From Prevotella sp. UBA2725 (GTDB taxonomy: Bacteria > Bacteroidota > Bacteroidia > Bacteroidales > Bacteroidaceae), in assembly GCA_002353825.1 (NCBI GenBank), contig DEKJ01000003.1:62001-126000 (forward strand): DNA of 64,000 nucleotides, given 5' to 3'. Shown piece by piece: positions 16,360-23,506 of the stretch; positions within the stretch are counted from its first letter, which is position 1; every line of letters starts with the position of its first letter. Made by a program: the position numbers and the translations under genes. The notes under the pieces were generated by a model, which did no database searches, was not told the origin of the DNA, and was given only the letters and a program-made list of their open reading frames with translations.

Positions 16360-17403
16360 ATGGATATAGAAGCAAGCATACGGCTGAGAGACTTTTCATG
16401 TGGATTGTTTTTCATGTTTCAGATAATAGGAACGCTCGCGCTGTTCCTCAAAGGCCGTACGCACCGTCTTCAGCGGTCGGCATTCCATTTCATGCTCTAT
16501 CTGCTATTGATCAGTGTCTTTGAGGCTTACGTTTTCTTTATCCATAACTTCTTGGGTGAGCAGGAGAGGCCTGTGACGAACCTGCTCCAGTTAACAGTGG
16601 TACCTCTTGCCTTGTTGTTTCTTTACCGTCTGACGCACACACAGGGGATGCGCCTTCTTCCTGCTGTTCTCAATTTCGCACCTTATATCGTTGCCTTCGT
16701 CTTGTATATATGTACATTGTCGAAGGAAATATACGATGGTATCATGTTGGTTGCATTCGTTCATGCCTTCTCCATCATCGTTTATGGGTTCATTGCCGTG
16801 AGGCAGTTCAATAGGATGTTAGTGGCTAACTTCTCTTCAGACGAGCACATGTCGCTTCACTGGCTTTGGCTTTTTCTTTTGTTGTATGTAGCGCTCGGTT
16901 GCGTTTGGCTGTGGGCTACATGGTCTGGATCATTGTTCGTTGCCACATTTTATAATATTACGATTGCCATCATCCTTGCCTTGCTATGCTATTTTGTCTA
17001 CAGACAGGAGGATATGTTGGAGAATTTAGGAAAGGTCGAAGATGATACGCCAAAGGAAGACTGTACCAAAGATTATCATTTTGCAGATAACTTTGAGAAC
17101 GTGTTCAGTATCGATCGGATCTATCTGAACCCAAAGCTGAACATCAATGACTTGGCGCGGGCATTGGGTACGAACCGCACTTATGTCTCCAATTATATCA
17201 ATCAGCAACTCCACACGACCTTCTACGAGTATGTGAATAAATGGAGGATAACGCGCGCCAAGCAGTTGCTGCTGTCTACGTCTTTGCCCCTTGAGGATAT
17301 CGCAGAGCAGTCTGGTTTCAACTCGCTGAGCAGCTTCCGCCGTTACTTCGTCAGTTCTGAGAACATGACGCCCATGGCTTACAGAAAGTTCAGAGGTAAG
17401 TGA
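16360..17403 (+). CDS. Membrane-anchored AraC-family transcriptional regulator
   Basis: 347 residues. The N-terminal 210 or so residues hold about seven hydrophobic segments, then a charged linker (LGKVEDDTPKED), then an AraC/XylS double helix-turn-helix domain (about 245-345). The latter has the conserved LNINDLARALGTNRTYVSNY and the second-helix signature PLEDIAEQSGFNSLSSFRRY. This layout, membrane sensor joined to a DNA-binding domain, is common in Bacteroidota. It is divergent from the chaperone operon across a 182-bp gap, so either the operon or the EamA gene downstream could be a target. The signal sensed is unknown. Confidence 0.88.
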   Translation: MDIEASIRLRDFSCGLFFMFQIIGTLALFLKGRTHRLQRSAFHFMLYLLLISVFEAYVFFIHNFLGEQERPVTNLLQLTVVPLALLFLYRLTHTQGMRLLPAVLNFAPYIVAFVLYICTLSKEIYDGIMLVAFVHAFSIIVYGFIAVRQFNRMLVANFSSDEHMSLHWLWLFLLLYVALGCVWLWATWSGSLFVATFYNITIAIILALLCYFVYRQEDMLENLGKVEDDTPKEDCTKDYHFADNFENVFSIDRIYLNPKLNINDLARALGTNRTYVSNYINQQLHTTFYEYVNKWRITRAKQLLLSTSLPLEDIAEQSGFNSLSSFRRYFVSSENMTPMAYRKFRGK

Positions 17404-17446
17404 TGTTTCTCATAATAAATGGGGGATGTTAGTGAGAGAAAATTAC

Positions 17447-17454
17447 TAACTTTG
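17447..17454 (+). promoter_or_regulatory. -7 promoter box for the EamA transporter
   Basis: TAACTTTG, 32 bases before the ATG. No clear -33 TTTG. Confidence 0.55.
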
Positions 17455-17486
17455 CACTCACATTTAATAATCATTGGTTTAGATTC

Positions 17487-18410
17487 ATGGCTTCTCAAAG
17501 TAATAATAGTACTCAAACCTCTCCTCTTAACTCCCAACGCATTGCAGCGCATAGTTCTTTGCTTGTAGCGAATATTATCTTTGGACTTGGTGTCCCTATC
17601 ACCAAGCTCTTGCTTGACAACTGGGTGTCGCCGATGGCATGGATGGCGACACGCTGCATCGGTGCAGCAGTCATCTTTTGGGTTATCTCTCTCTTCACGC
17701 CGAAGGAGAAGGTGCCAATCAAAGACCTCTTCATCATTATGATTGGTGGACTGATAGGCTTCCTCGTGTCGCAGACTTTTACGGCATGGGCCATTGATTT
17801 CAGTACACCGACCTACGTGTCGCTTATCGGTACCCTTACACCTGTGATGACGATGGTGTGTGCAGCGCTTTTCATCGGTGAGCGCGTGTCTGCGAAAGGC
17901 ATTATAGGTGTTGTCATCGGTATTGTTGGTGCTATGCTCATGGTCGTGATGAACTGGCAGGGAGGTACCGGAAAGAATGATGTCGTTGGCATCGGCTTTG
18001 CCTTACTGAGCCTGTTGACTTGGTCTATCTATCTTATCATCACACGCCATGTATCCCCCAAGTATTCTGCCGTGACGCAGATGAAGTGGATCTTCCTCGT
18101 TTCGACGGTGGCTATCCTTCCGTTCTCGTGGGGCGACCTCATGCACAGCACGCTCTATAGCAGTGCATGGCAGTGGAGTGGGGTGCTGGAGATGGCTTAT
18201 ATCGTTGTGCTTGCCACGGTCGTCGGTTTCTTTGCCATTCCCTTTGCCTCCCGTTACTTGAAGGCCACGACGGTCAGCGTCTATACAAACCTTCAACCTA
18301 TCGTTGCCTCCTTTGTGGCGATTATCCTTGGTCAGGATGTGCTGACGTGGGATAAGCCCGTAGCACTCGTGCTCGTGCTGCTGAGTGCGTATATGGTCAG
18401 CAAGAAATAA
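17487..18410 (+). CDS. EamA/DMT-family transporter
   Basis: 307 residues with ten predicted membrane segments in two five-helix halves, as expected for EamA permeases. Recognisable are the N-terminal NIIFGLGVPITKLLL segment, the FLVSQTFTAWAIDFSTPTYV motif of helices 3-4, and a second-half TNLQPIVASFVA. Family members export amino acids or other metabolites or carry nucleotide sugars; the substrate here is unknown. Its TAA ends at 18410, and the stop of the convergent phosphoethanolamine-transferase gene begins at 18411, leaving no intergenic base and no terminator between them. Confidence 0.9.
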   Translation: MASQSNNSTQTSPLNSQRIAAHSSLLVANIIFGLGVPITKLLLDNWVSPMAWMATRCIGAAVIFWVISLFTPKEKVPIKDLFIIMIGGLIGFLVSQTFTAWAIDFSTPTYVSLIGTLTPVMTMVCAALFIGERVSAKGIIGVVIGIVGAMLMVVMNWQGGTGKNDVVGIGFALLSLLTWSIYLIITRHVSPKYSAVTQMKWIFLVSTVAILPFSWGDLMHSTLYSSAWQWSGVLEMAYIVVLATVVGFFAIPFASRYLKATTVSVYTNLQPIVASFVAIILGQDVLTWDKPVALVLVLLSAYMVSKK

Positions 18411-20208
18411 TCAATGGAACCTTATGGCATCGTAATTGTACTTATCCAGTACGATGCGCTTGGGGCAATGGTACTTCTTGCTGAGAATATCAAGCGATGG
18501 ACGATAATACTTTGTCCTCAAGCCAGCGAGATGGAAGAGCATGTTGCAGATGATGTCGGAGGACATCGGCTTGTGGAGTGAAGCCTTGATTGCCTTCATA
18601 ATCTCCGGATGCTTGGTCTGATAGGTATCTGAGCACCAGATGACGAAAGGAATATCGAACTGATACTTCAATACGTTGGCACACATAGGAGTTGCATTTC
18701 TTCCCATGCTTGGCCTCCAGTCGTAAGTTTCTTCGCCATGGTCGGAGAGATAGACGATGACTGCATTCGTCTTTCGGTAATGGTTGATGACCTGCTCGAT
18801 GAGTGCATCGTTGTAGTAAGTAGCATTGTCGTATTCTGCAATGGTTTGTCGCATACTCGATGTCAGCCATGGTTTCTTAATGGTGATGCTGTCTTGAGTG
18901 AAGTGGTTAAACTGTGCGGTGTGGGGATAGCGCGTTTTTGCAGCTACATGTTGCCCCCAAAGATGCAGAATTGTGAAGTTGTTCTGAGAGGTTGGGAAGT
19001 GCTGACTCAGAAATGACTGGATGAGGCCACCATCTAATTTATAAGTGTCCTTGTTCTCTGCAGTGTAGGATACCTCTGACAACTCTTTGTTATGTAGGAA
19101 AGAATTGAGGGTAAAGTCCCATGTGAAATTGCCTCCATTTTGATTATCCCAGAAGTATACTTTGTATCCATCTTTCTTGAAAATTGCAGGGAAGCACGGA
19201 TTATCTTGCCATCCCTCATGATGTCCTAAACTATTACAGGACAATAGATTTTTAATTACAAGAGTTGTTGTATTATATGGCGTATTAATATTTTCAAAGG
19301 CAAAAAGGTGTTTACTCTTTGACTCTCGGAGCAAATTTGGTGTTGTGTTCAGATTATATCCGTATAGAGAAGAATGATATTTAATATAAGATTCACCAAT
19401 GATTAATACGACATTGAGTGAGTCGTTGTTTAACTTGGCCGTGTCTGTTAAATTGCTAGTTAATTTGATAGCTTGGTGACACTCTTTCTGCGCTACTCTT
19501 GGGGCATAGAAGGAATAAAGTAAGTTGGTATAGACATCTGTAAGGCTTGCATTATTACAAATATTTTGCCCCCCCCCAGATGTCTAACTGCTTTAACGAG
19601 TTTACTTGGAAGATAGTTGTAATTTTAGAAATAGAGTAGAAACCGTTGATAAGGAAAGGTATAGAAAGGCAACATATTGAGCTGCCTATCCATTTCTTAT
19701 GGGTTAGTTTTAGAAAGATGGGCTTGTATTTTTCTGCGACATAGCATGTAATGCAGATAACAAGCAAAATCACCGATGTGATTGCTCCATTCTTGCTCAG
19801 TAGAAATGTGCTTAGAAAGTCGGAAGCCTCTCTTGTATTGGTCTCACCTAAGATTAGAATATAGGAGGGATTGAGTGGCAATCCGAAGTTTAACCTTAAG
19901 AAAGTGTTAGTGATAAACAGAATGATTGGAATTGCATAGCAGATCACTCTTATTATTCTGCTAACTATTATTCTCTTCTTGGTGTAGTAAGTTAATGCTG
20001 CATACAGATAAGATATGGTTGTAGCAATAGAGATAAATCGGAAAGCCTGAATCCATACATTTAGACCATAGTGCGCAACAATACATCCATGAAGGAGTCT
20101 AAGAGCCTCTATTGAAGCAATTACGAGTGTCAGCACGAACAGCGGGAACTCTTCGATGATTGGTTTTGGCAGTGCTTGTAGAATCTTCTTTACATTCTTT
20201 AGTGCCAT
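18411..20208 (-). pseudogene. eptA: Phosphoethanolamine transferase (EptA-like), frame broken at a G9 tract
   Basis: Two reading frames, a membrane-domain half (20208-19555, 217 residues) and a catalytic half (frame continuous to 18411), meet at nine consecutive G residues on the coding strand (19569-19577). With nine Gs, translation stops after IWGGAKYL. With eight, it reads on through IWGGQNICNNASLTDVYTNL and stays open to the end, giving about 598 residues, normal for the family. Catalytic features are intact: VVLIIGESYIKYHSSLYGY (metal site), candidate nucleophile Thr in NTTTLV, and LSDHGEE. These enzymes add phosphoethanolamine to lipid A or LPS core, lowering negative charge. The intact halves argue for phase variation; an assembly error in the homopolymer is the alternative. 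Confidence 0.85.
19569..19577 (-). repeat. Homopolymer tract (C9 on plus strand, G9 on coding strand)
   Basis: Nine consecutive C bases on the plus strand inside the EptA-like gene, at the junction of the membrane and catalytic domains. It is the only tract of this kind I noticed in a coding region here, and it sits exactly where the reading frame changes. Confidence 0.9.
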
Positions 20209-20246
20209 CTTTTCAATATTATTTCAATCTTATTACAATTATATTG

Positions 20247-20254
20247 CAAAGTTA
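20247..20254 (-). promoter_or_regulatory. -7 promoter box for the EptA-like gene
   Basis: The minus strand reads TAACTTTG, 39 bases before the ATG at 20208. No clear -33 TTTG. Confidence 0.55.
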
Positions 20255-20323
20255 TATCTTTTTTGCGAGATAGGCACTATTATGGGATATAAATTTGCCG
20301 CTACTTAACATTCTACTTAACAC

Positions 20324-20345
20324 CCAACTTAACATATTAAGTTGG
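20324..20345. repeat. CTTAAC-type palindrome, left copy
   Basis: CCAACTTAA and TTAAGTTGG are perfect 9-bp inverted arms around CATA. A related palindrome is on the other side of the MITE-like element, at 20915-20935. Further ACTTAAC fragments are scattered from 20305 to 20395. Confidence 0.6.
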
Positions 20346-20447
20346 CTAATGTGTTGCTTATCAGGACAATGTAGCTCTAACTTAACAACTTAACATAAAA
20401 AGTAGAAGGTAGGGTTCATACATAAAAATGATGGGTGATGTATATCA

Positions 20448-20752
20448 GGTTCTTCCGGTTTTCGGGTTGATGATGTCATACAACCTCGAAGAGGTTGAAC
20501 AAGGTTAGCCCCAGGTGAGGAGCGTAGCGACCTAACCTGTGGGGTAGGTGTGAGGCGTTTTCGTTGAAAGGTGTCCTCGAAGAGGGCAAATCTTGGCAGG
20601 GTGCTGGTTTTGTAGGTTCGCCCTCTTCGAGGCCGACAGGTCAGATGTACCCGCCCGATACAAACCCCAGGTTACGTCGCTGCGCTCCTCACCTGGGGCT
20701 AACCTAATTGGCCCCCTCCGGGGACCTTATCATTCCGAAAACCGGAAGAACC
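20448..20752. mobile_element. Multi-hairpin MITE-like element, copy 2, with 8-bp target duplication
   Basis: The left end is GGTTCTTCCGGTTTTCGGGT and the right end is CCGAAAACCGGAAGAACC, its near-exact inverse. GTATATCA directly precedes (20440-20447) and directly follows (20753-20760) the 305-bp element, a perfect 8-bp target-site duplication. Internal modules are AACCTCGAAGAGGTT, a CCCCAGGTGAGGAGCG stem, CCTCGAAGAGGGC facing GCCCTCTTCGAGG, CCCCAGGTTACG...CACCTGGGG and GGCCCCCTCCGGGGACC. No open frame of note. The GGxTCTTCC-type ends and 8-bp duplication resemble ISL3-family elements, so it may be moved by such a transposase elsewhere in the genome (inference). Confidence 0.88.
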
Positions 20753-20914
20753 GTATATCAAAGAGCTGAAAGTTATAGTGTAGTGGACGTGTACGTGTCT
20801 AACGGTTGAATCTGTATTAGGGTAGCATCTCTTATCCAATACTGTCCTTATAAGTATCCCCCCTGTTATGTTGTTAAGTTGTACGCATAAGTATCTAAAT
20901 AATAAAGTATTACG

Positions 20915-20935
20915 CTACTTAACATGTTAAGTTGG
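20915..20935. repeat. CTTAAC-type palindrome, right copy
   Basis: Contains ACTTAACATGTTAAGT (20917-20932), a perfect 16-bp palindrome, 20 bases past the 3' end of the PD-(D/E)XK gene. The rest of 20761-20914 shows nothing I can name. Confidence 0.6.
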
Positions 20936-20952
20936 ATATTAAGTAACATCGA

Positions 20953-22500
20953 TTATACCTCCTCATATTTCCATGCATCGACGGTGCGCTTCTCTGTGGA
21001 GAAGTTGATACCGACCTTGAAGACGCGGCGGCCGTCATGCTTGTAGGGGAGCGTATAGTCCTTGGCATCAATCTGCTCCAAGGCTTTCTCTGGGCTCTGA
21101 TCGATCTTCAGCTCCATGACGAAGATGCTGGTCTTGGTCGAGATAAGCAGGTCTATTCTGCCTCTTGCCGTTTTCACTTCTGCATCAATGGTGAAGCCCA
21201 AAGTGAGGAATATTGTGAAGAGGATGGCCTGAAAATAATCCTCTCGATTGTGGTGGATGTCATAAGGGAAGCCGGCAAGGAACGATTGCAACTCCTCCAT
21301 GGCTGTATCGATGTCGTCCTTGCGCATGGCTGCTCTGAACCGAAAAGCAAAAGCTGTCGTCTTCAAACCATATTGCGGAGCAATATAGTTCAGCATGCTT
21401 CTATTGAGACCCATTCGTACTTCCTCGTTGGGATAGCCCAAAGTATAGATACCTTGATCATAGTCCTTGATAGTCAGGTATCCGCTTTGATACAATACGG
21501 GAATGGGGTTGCCAATATTATCAGTAGGAGAATCAAACTGGTCTTCTGTGGCAACGATACCTTCCAACTGTGGCATCTCGATATTGTTCTTTATGAGGAG
21601 CTCTAACAGGAAAGTCGGTGTGCCTGTAGCAAACCAATAGTTGCTGAATTTCCTGTCATGTAGCGCATTAAGCACACTATATGGATTATAGATATTGGGA
21701 CAATGGGGCGTGAAACGATAGCCGTCGTATTGCTCCTTCATTTTATCGACAGCTTGCTCAATGGTGAGGTCATTGGCTTTTGCTATTTCATTGATGCCTT
21801 CGTGGAAATTGTTGAGGATCTCCTCCTGCGTAAAACCGCATATTGCTCCGAACTCATCATCAAGACTGTAGTTCTTGATATTGTTCAGTTCGCTGAAGAT
21901 ACTGAGCTGCGAGAACTTCGTGATGCCCGTGAGGAAAACGAAGCGCAGCAATCCTTCGTCGGCCTTCAAAGGACTGAAGAAGTCGCGCATGATACTGCGA
22001 ATCTGTGCTTGTAGTTCCGGATTGGAGTTGCTGTCAAGCATGGGCGCATCATATTCGTCAATGAGAACTACTACTTTCTGATTGGTCTTGGCAGCAGCGG
22101 TCTGGATGACATTATCCAAACGGGTCCCGTACGTTGTTCCTTCTGCAACCGTCATATCAAGTTTTTCTTCATAAGACCTTAGCACAGAATTTAATGTAGA
22201 ATGAACAACTTCAATTTCGTAATACTTACCTCGGCTCAGGTCGAGATGAATGACCGGATATTTCACCCAGTCCTTCTCTAATTTTTCGATGGCGAGTCCC
22301 TTGAACAACTCTTTCTTTCCTTCAAAGTAAGCCTGCATCGTCGTGACAAGCAGCGACTTGCCAAAACGACGGGGTCGGCTCAGGAAGTTGTTCTTTGAGC
22401 CTTTTACTATTCTATAGATAAGATCGGTCTTATCCACGTAGTACCAATCATTCTTTCGAATTTCTTCGAATGTCTGTATGCCTAAAGGGTATCTGTTCAT
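20953..22500 (-). CDS. AAA-ATPase-like / PD-(D/E)XK nuclease-superfamily protein
   Basis: 515 residues. The N-terminus (YPLGIQTFEEIRKNDWYYVD) opens the AAA-ATPase-like domain common in Bacteroidota. Walker A is RPRRFGKSLLVTT (near residue 45) and Walker B is VVVLIDEYDAPML (near 145). The C-terminus carries a PD-(D/E)XK-type fold: the D in RGRIDLLIST, then E and K in FVMELKID. This family is present in many copies in gut Bacteroidota and its function is not established; roles in defence or mobile-element biology have been suggested. It has its own promoter box 33 bases upstream. Confidence 0.88.
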   Translation of the reverse strand: MNRYPLGIQTFEEIRKNDWYYVDKTDLIYRIVKGSKNNFLSRPRRFGKSLLVTTMQAYFEGKKELFKGLAIEKLEKDWVKYPVIHLDLSRGKYYEIEVVHSTLNSVLRSYEEKLDMTVAEGTTYGTRLDNVIQTAAAKTNQKVVVLIDEYDAPMLDSNSNPELQAQIRSIMRDFFSPLKADEGLLRFVFLTGITKFSQLSIFSELNNIKNYSLDDEFGAICGFTQEEILNNFHEGINEIAKANDLTIEQAVDKMKEQYDGYRFTPHCPNIYNPYSVLNALHDRKFSNYWFATGTPTFLLELLIKNNIEMPQLEGIVATEDQFDSPTDNIGNPIPVLYQSGYLTIKDYDQGIYTLGYPNEEVRMGLNRSMLNYIAPQYGLKTTAFAFRFRAAMRKDDIDTAMEELQSFLAGFPYDIHHNREDYFQAILFTIFLTLGFTIDAEVKTARGRIDLLISTKTSIFVMELKIDQSPEKALEQIDAKDYTLPYKHDGRRVFKVGINFSTEKRTVDAWKYEEV

Positions 22501-22532
22501 GGCTTCTGTCTTTATAGGGTCCTTTCTGCTTG

Positions 22533-22540
22533 CAAAGATA
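22533..22540 (-). promoter_or_regulatory. -7 promoter box for the PD-(D/E)XK protein gene
   Basis: The minus strand reads TATCTTTG, 33 bases before the ATG and just after the rubrerythrin terminator. Confidence 0.55.
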
Positions 22541-22561
22541 AGGTTTTTATTGGAGAATAAT

Positions 22562-22592
22562 AAAAAAAGCCCACGATAAAAATCGTGGGCTT
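22562..22592 (-). terminator. Intrinsic terminator after rubrerythrin
   Basis: The minus strand shows a perfect 11-bp stem AAGCCCACGAT/ATCGTGGGCTT with a four-base loop, followed by a run of T. It lies 24 bases past the rubrerythrin stop. Confidence 0.92.
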
Positions 22593-22615
22593 GCGTTATA
22601 GCTTATAAGAAACTA

Positions 22616-23158
22616 TTAATAGTTCTCTGCGTTGATCTCGAAGAAGCTCTGCGGATGGTTGCAAACAGGGCAAACCTTCGGAGCATACTTGCCGACAACG
22701 ATGTGACCACAGTTGCGGCACTTCCAGATGCGCTCATCGTCGCGAGAGAAGACAACGCCACCCTCAAGGTTGCCGACGAGCTTCTTGTAGCGCTCCTCGT
22801 GATGCTTCTCGATAGCGCCTACCATGCGGAACTTGGCAGCGATCTCCTTGAAGCCTTCCTCCTCAGCTTCCTTAGCCATGCGAGCGTACATGTCAGTCCA
22901 CTCGTAGTTCTCACCAGCAGCAGCAGCCTCGAGGTTGCTCTTGGTGTCCTTCAGCTCACCGCCCTCAAGATACTTGAACCAGAGCTTAGCGTGCTCCTTC
23001 TCGTTGTTGGCTGTCTCCTCGAAGATAGCTGCGATCTGCTCGTAGCCATCCTTGCGGGCTTTGCTTGCGAAATAAGTATACTTGTTGCGAGCCTGGCTCT
23101 CACCTGCGAATGCTTCCTGCAGGTTCTTCTCTGTCTTTGTTCCTTTAAGTTCCTTCAT
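22616..23158 (-). CDS. rbr: Rubrerythrin
   Basis: 180 residues. The N-terminal four-helix di-iron domain has ligand-bearing helices at FAGESQARNKYTYFA, IFEETANNEKEHAKLW and RMVGAIEKHHEERY. The C-terminal rubredoxin-like [Fe(SCys)4] knuckle pairs are CRNCG and CPVC. It reduces hydrogen peroxide in the cytoplasm of anaerobes. Single-gene unit: strong promoter with both boxes upstream and a textbook terminator downstream. Length is normal. Confidence 0.97.
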   Translation of the reverse strand: MKELKGTKTEKNLQEAFAGESQARNKYTYFASKARKDGYEQIAAIFEETANNEKEHAKLWFKYLEGGELKDTKSNLEAAAAGENYEWTDMYARMAKEAEEEGFKEIAAKFRMVGAIEKHHEERYKKLVGNLEGGVVFSRDDERIWKCRNCGHIVVGKYAPKVCPVCNHPQSFFEINAENY

Positions 23159-23206
23159 AATGTCTTGTATTTAATGTATTGTATGTATGTTTTTGTATTT
23201 CGACTG

Positions 23207-23238
23207 CAAAGATAAGAAGAAAAACAATACCCTCCAAA
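23207..23238 (-). promoter_or_regulatory. Promoter of rubrerythrin, both boxes present
   Basis: On the minus strand TTTG (23235-23238), 20 bases, then TATCTTTG (23207-23214). This is an ideal Bacteroidota primary-sigma promoter. Confidence 0.8.
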
Positions 23239-23292
23239 TTTTTCAGCAAGTTTTTGTAATAATTACAATAAAAAGATTTGGATTGAATGACG

Positions 23293-23445
23293 TTGTTTGT
23301 CGAACGTCAAACGATTGTTCTTCGAACGCCAAACGATGGCAATACGTTTGAATCGCCTTGCGATTACAGTGAAAAGGTCTTGCGATTACAGTGAGAAGTC
23401 ATTGCGATATCGGTTGAATCGCATTGCGATTCAACCGATATCCTT
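23293..23445. repeat. 22-bp-period repeat array between pnp and rubrerythrin (7 units)
   Basis: Seven consecutive units: six of 22 bp and one of 21. The first two are of the TTGTTTGTCGAACGTC type. The last four begin TTGCGAT and match the 58260 array, so this array links the two motif types. Units 6 and 7 are mutually inverse, giving a 37-nt palindrome at 23406-23442. It lies downstream of pnp, beyond its terminator. Confidence 0.85.
23406..23442. repeat. 37-nt palindrome
   Basis: GATATCGGTTGAATCGCA (23406-23423) and its exact complement TGCGATTCAACCGATATC (23425-23442) flank a single T. In RNA it would form a long hairpin. It is built from two neighbouring 22-bp units in opposite sense. Confidence 0.85.
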
Positions 23446-23452
23446 AACAAAA

Positions 23453-23482
23453 ATAGGGGCGGCCTGTGAAGGTCGCCCCTAT
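23453..23482 (-). terminator. Intrinsic terminator after pnp
   Basis: 12-bp stem ATAGGGGCGGCC/GGTCGCCCCTAT (one G-U pair) with a six-base loop. On the minus strand it is followed by TTTTTG. It starts 24 bases past the pnp stop. Confidence 0.88.
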
Positions 23483-23506
23483 CTATATAATATAATGTGT
23501 AGTTGA

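Noticed and set aside
20305..20935. CTTAAC palindromes as the ends of a larger composite element around the MITE
   Set aside because: The two palindromes are only locally similar, and the MITE has its own clean target duplication, so a composite is not supported.
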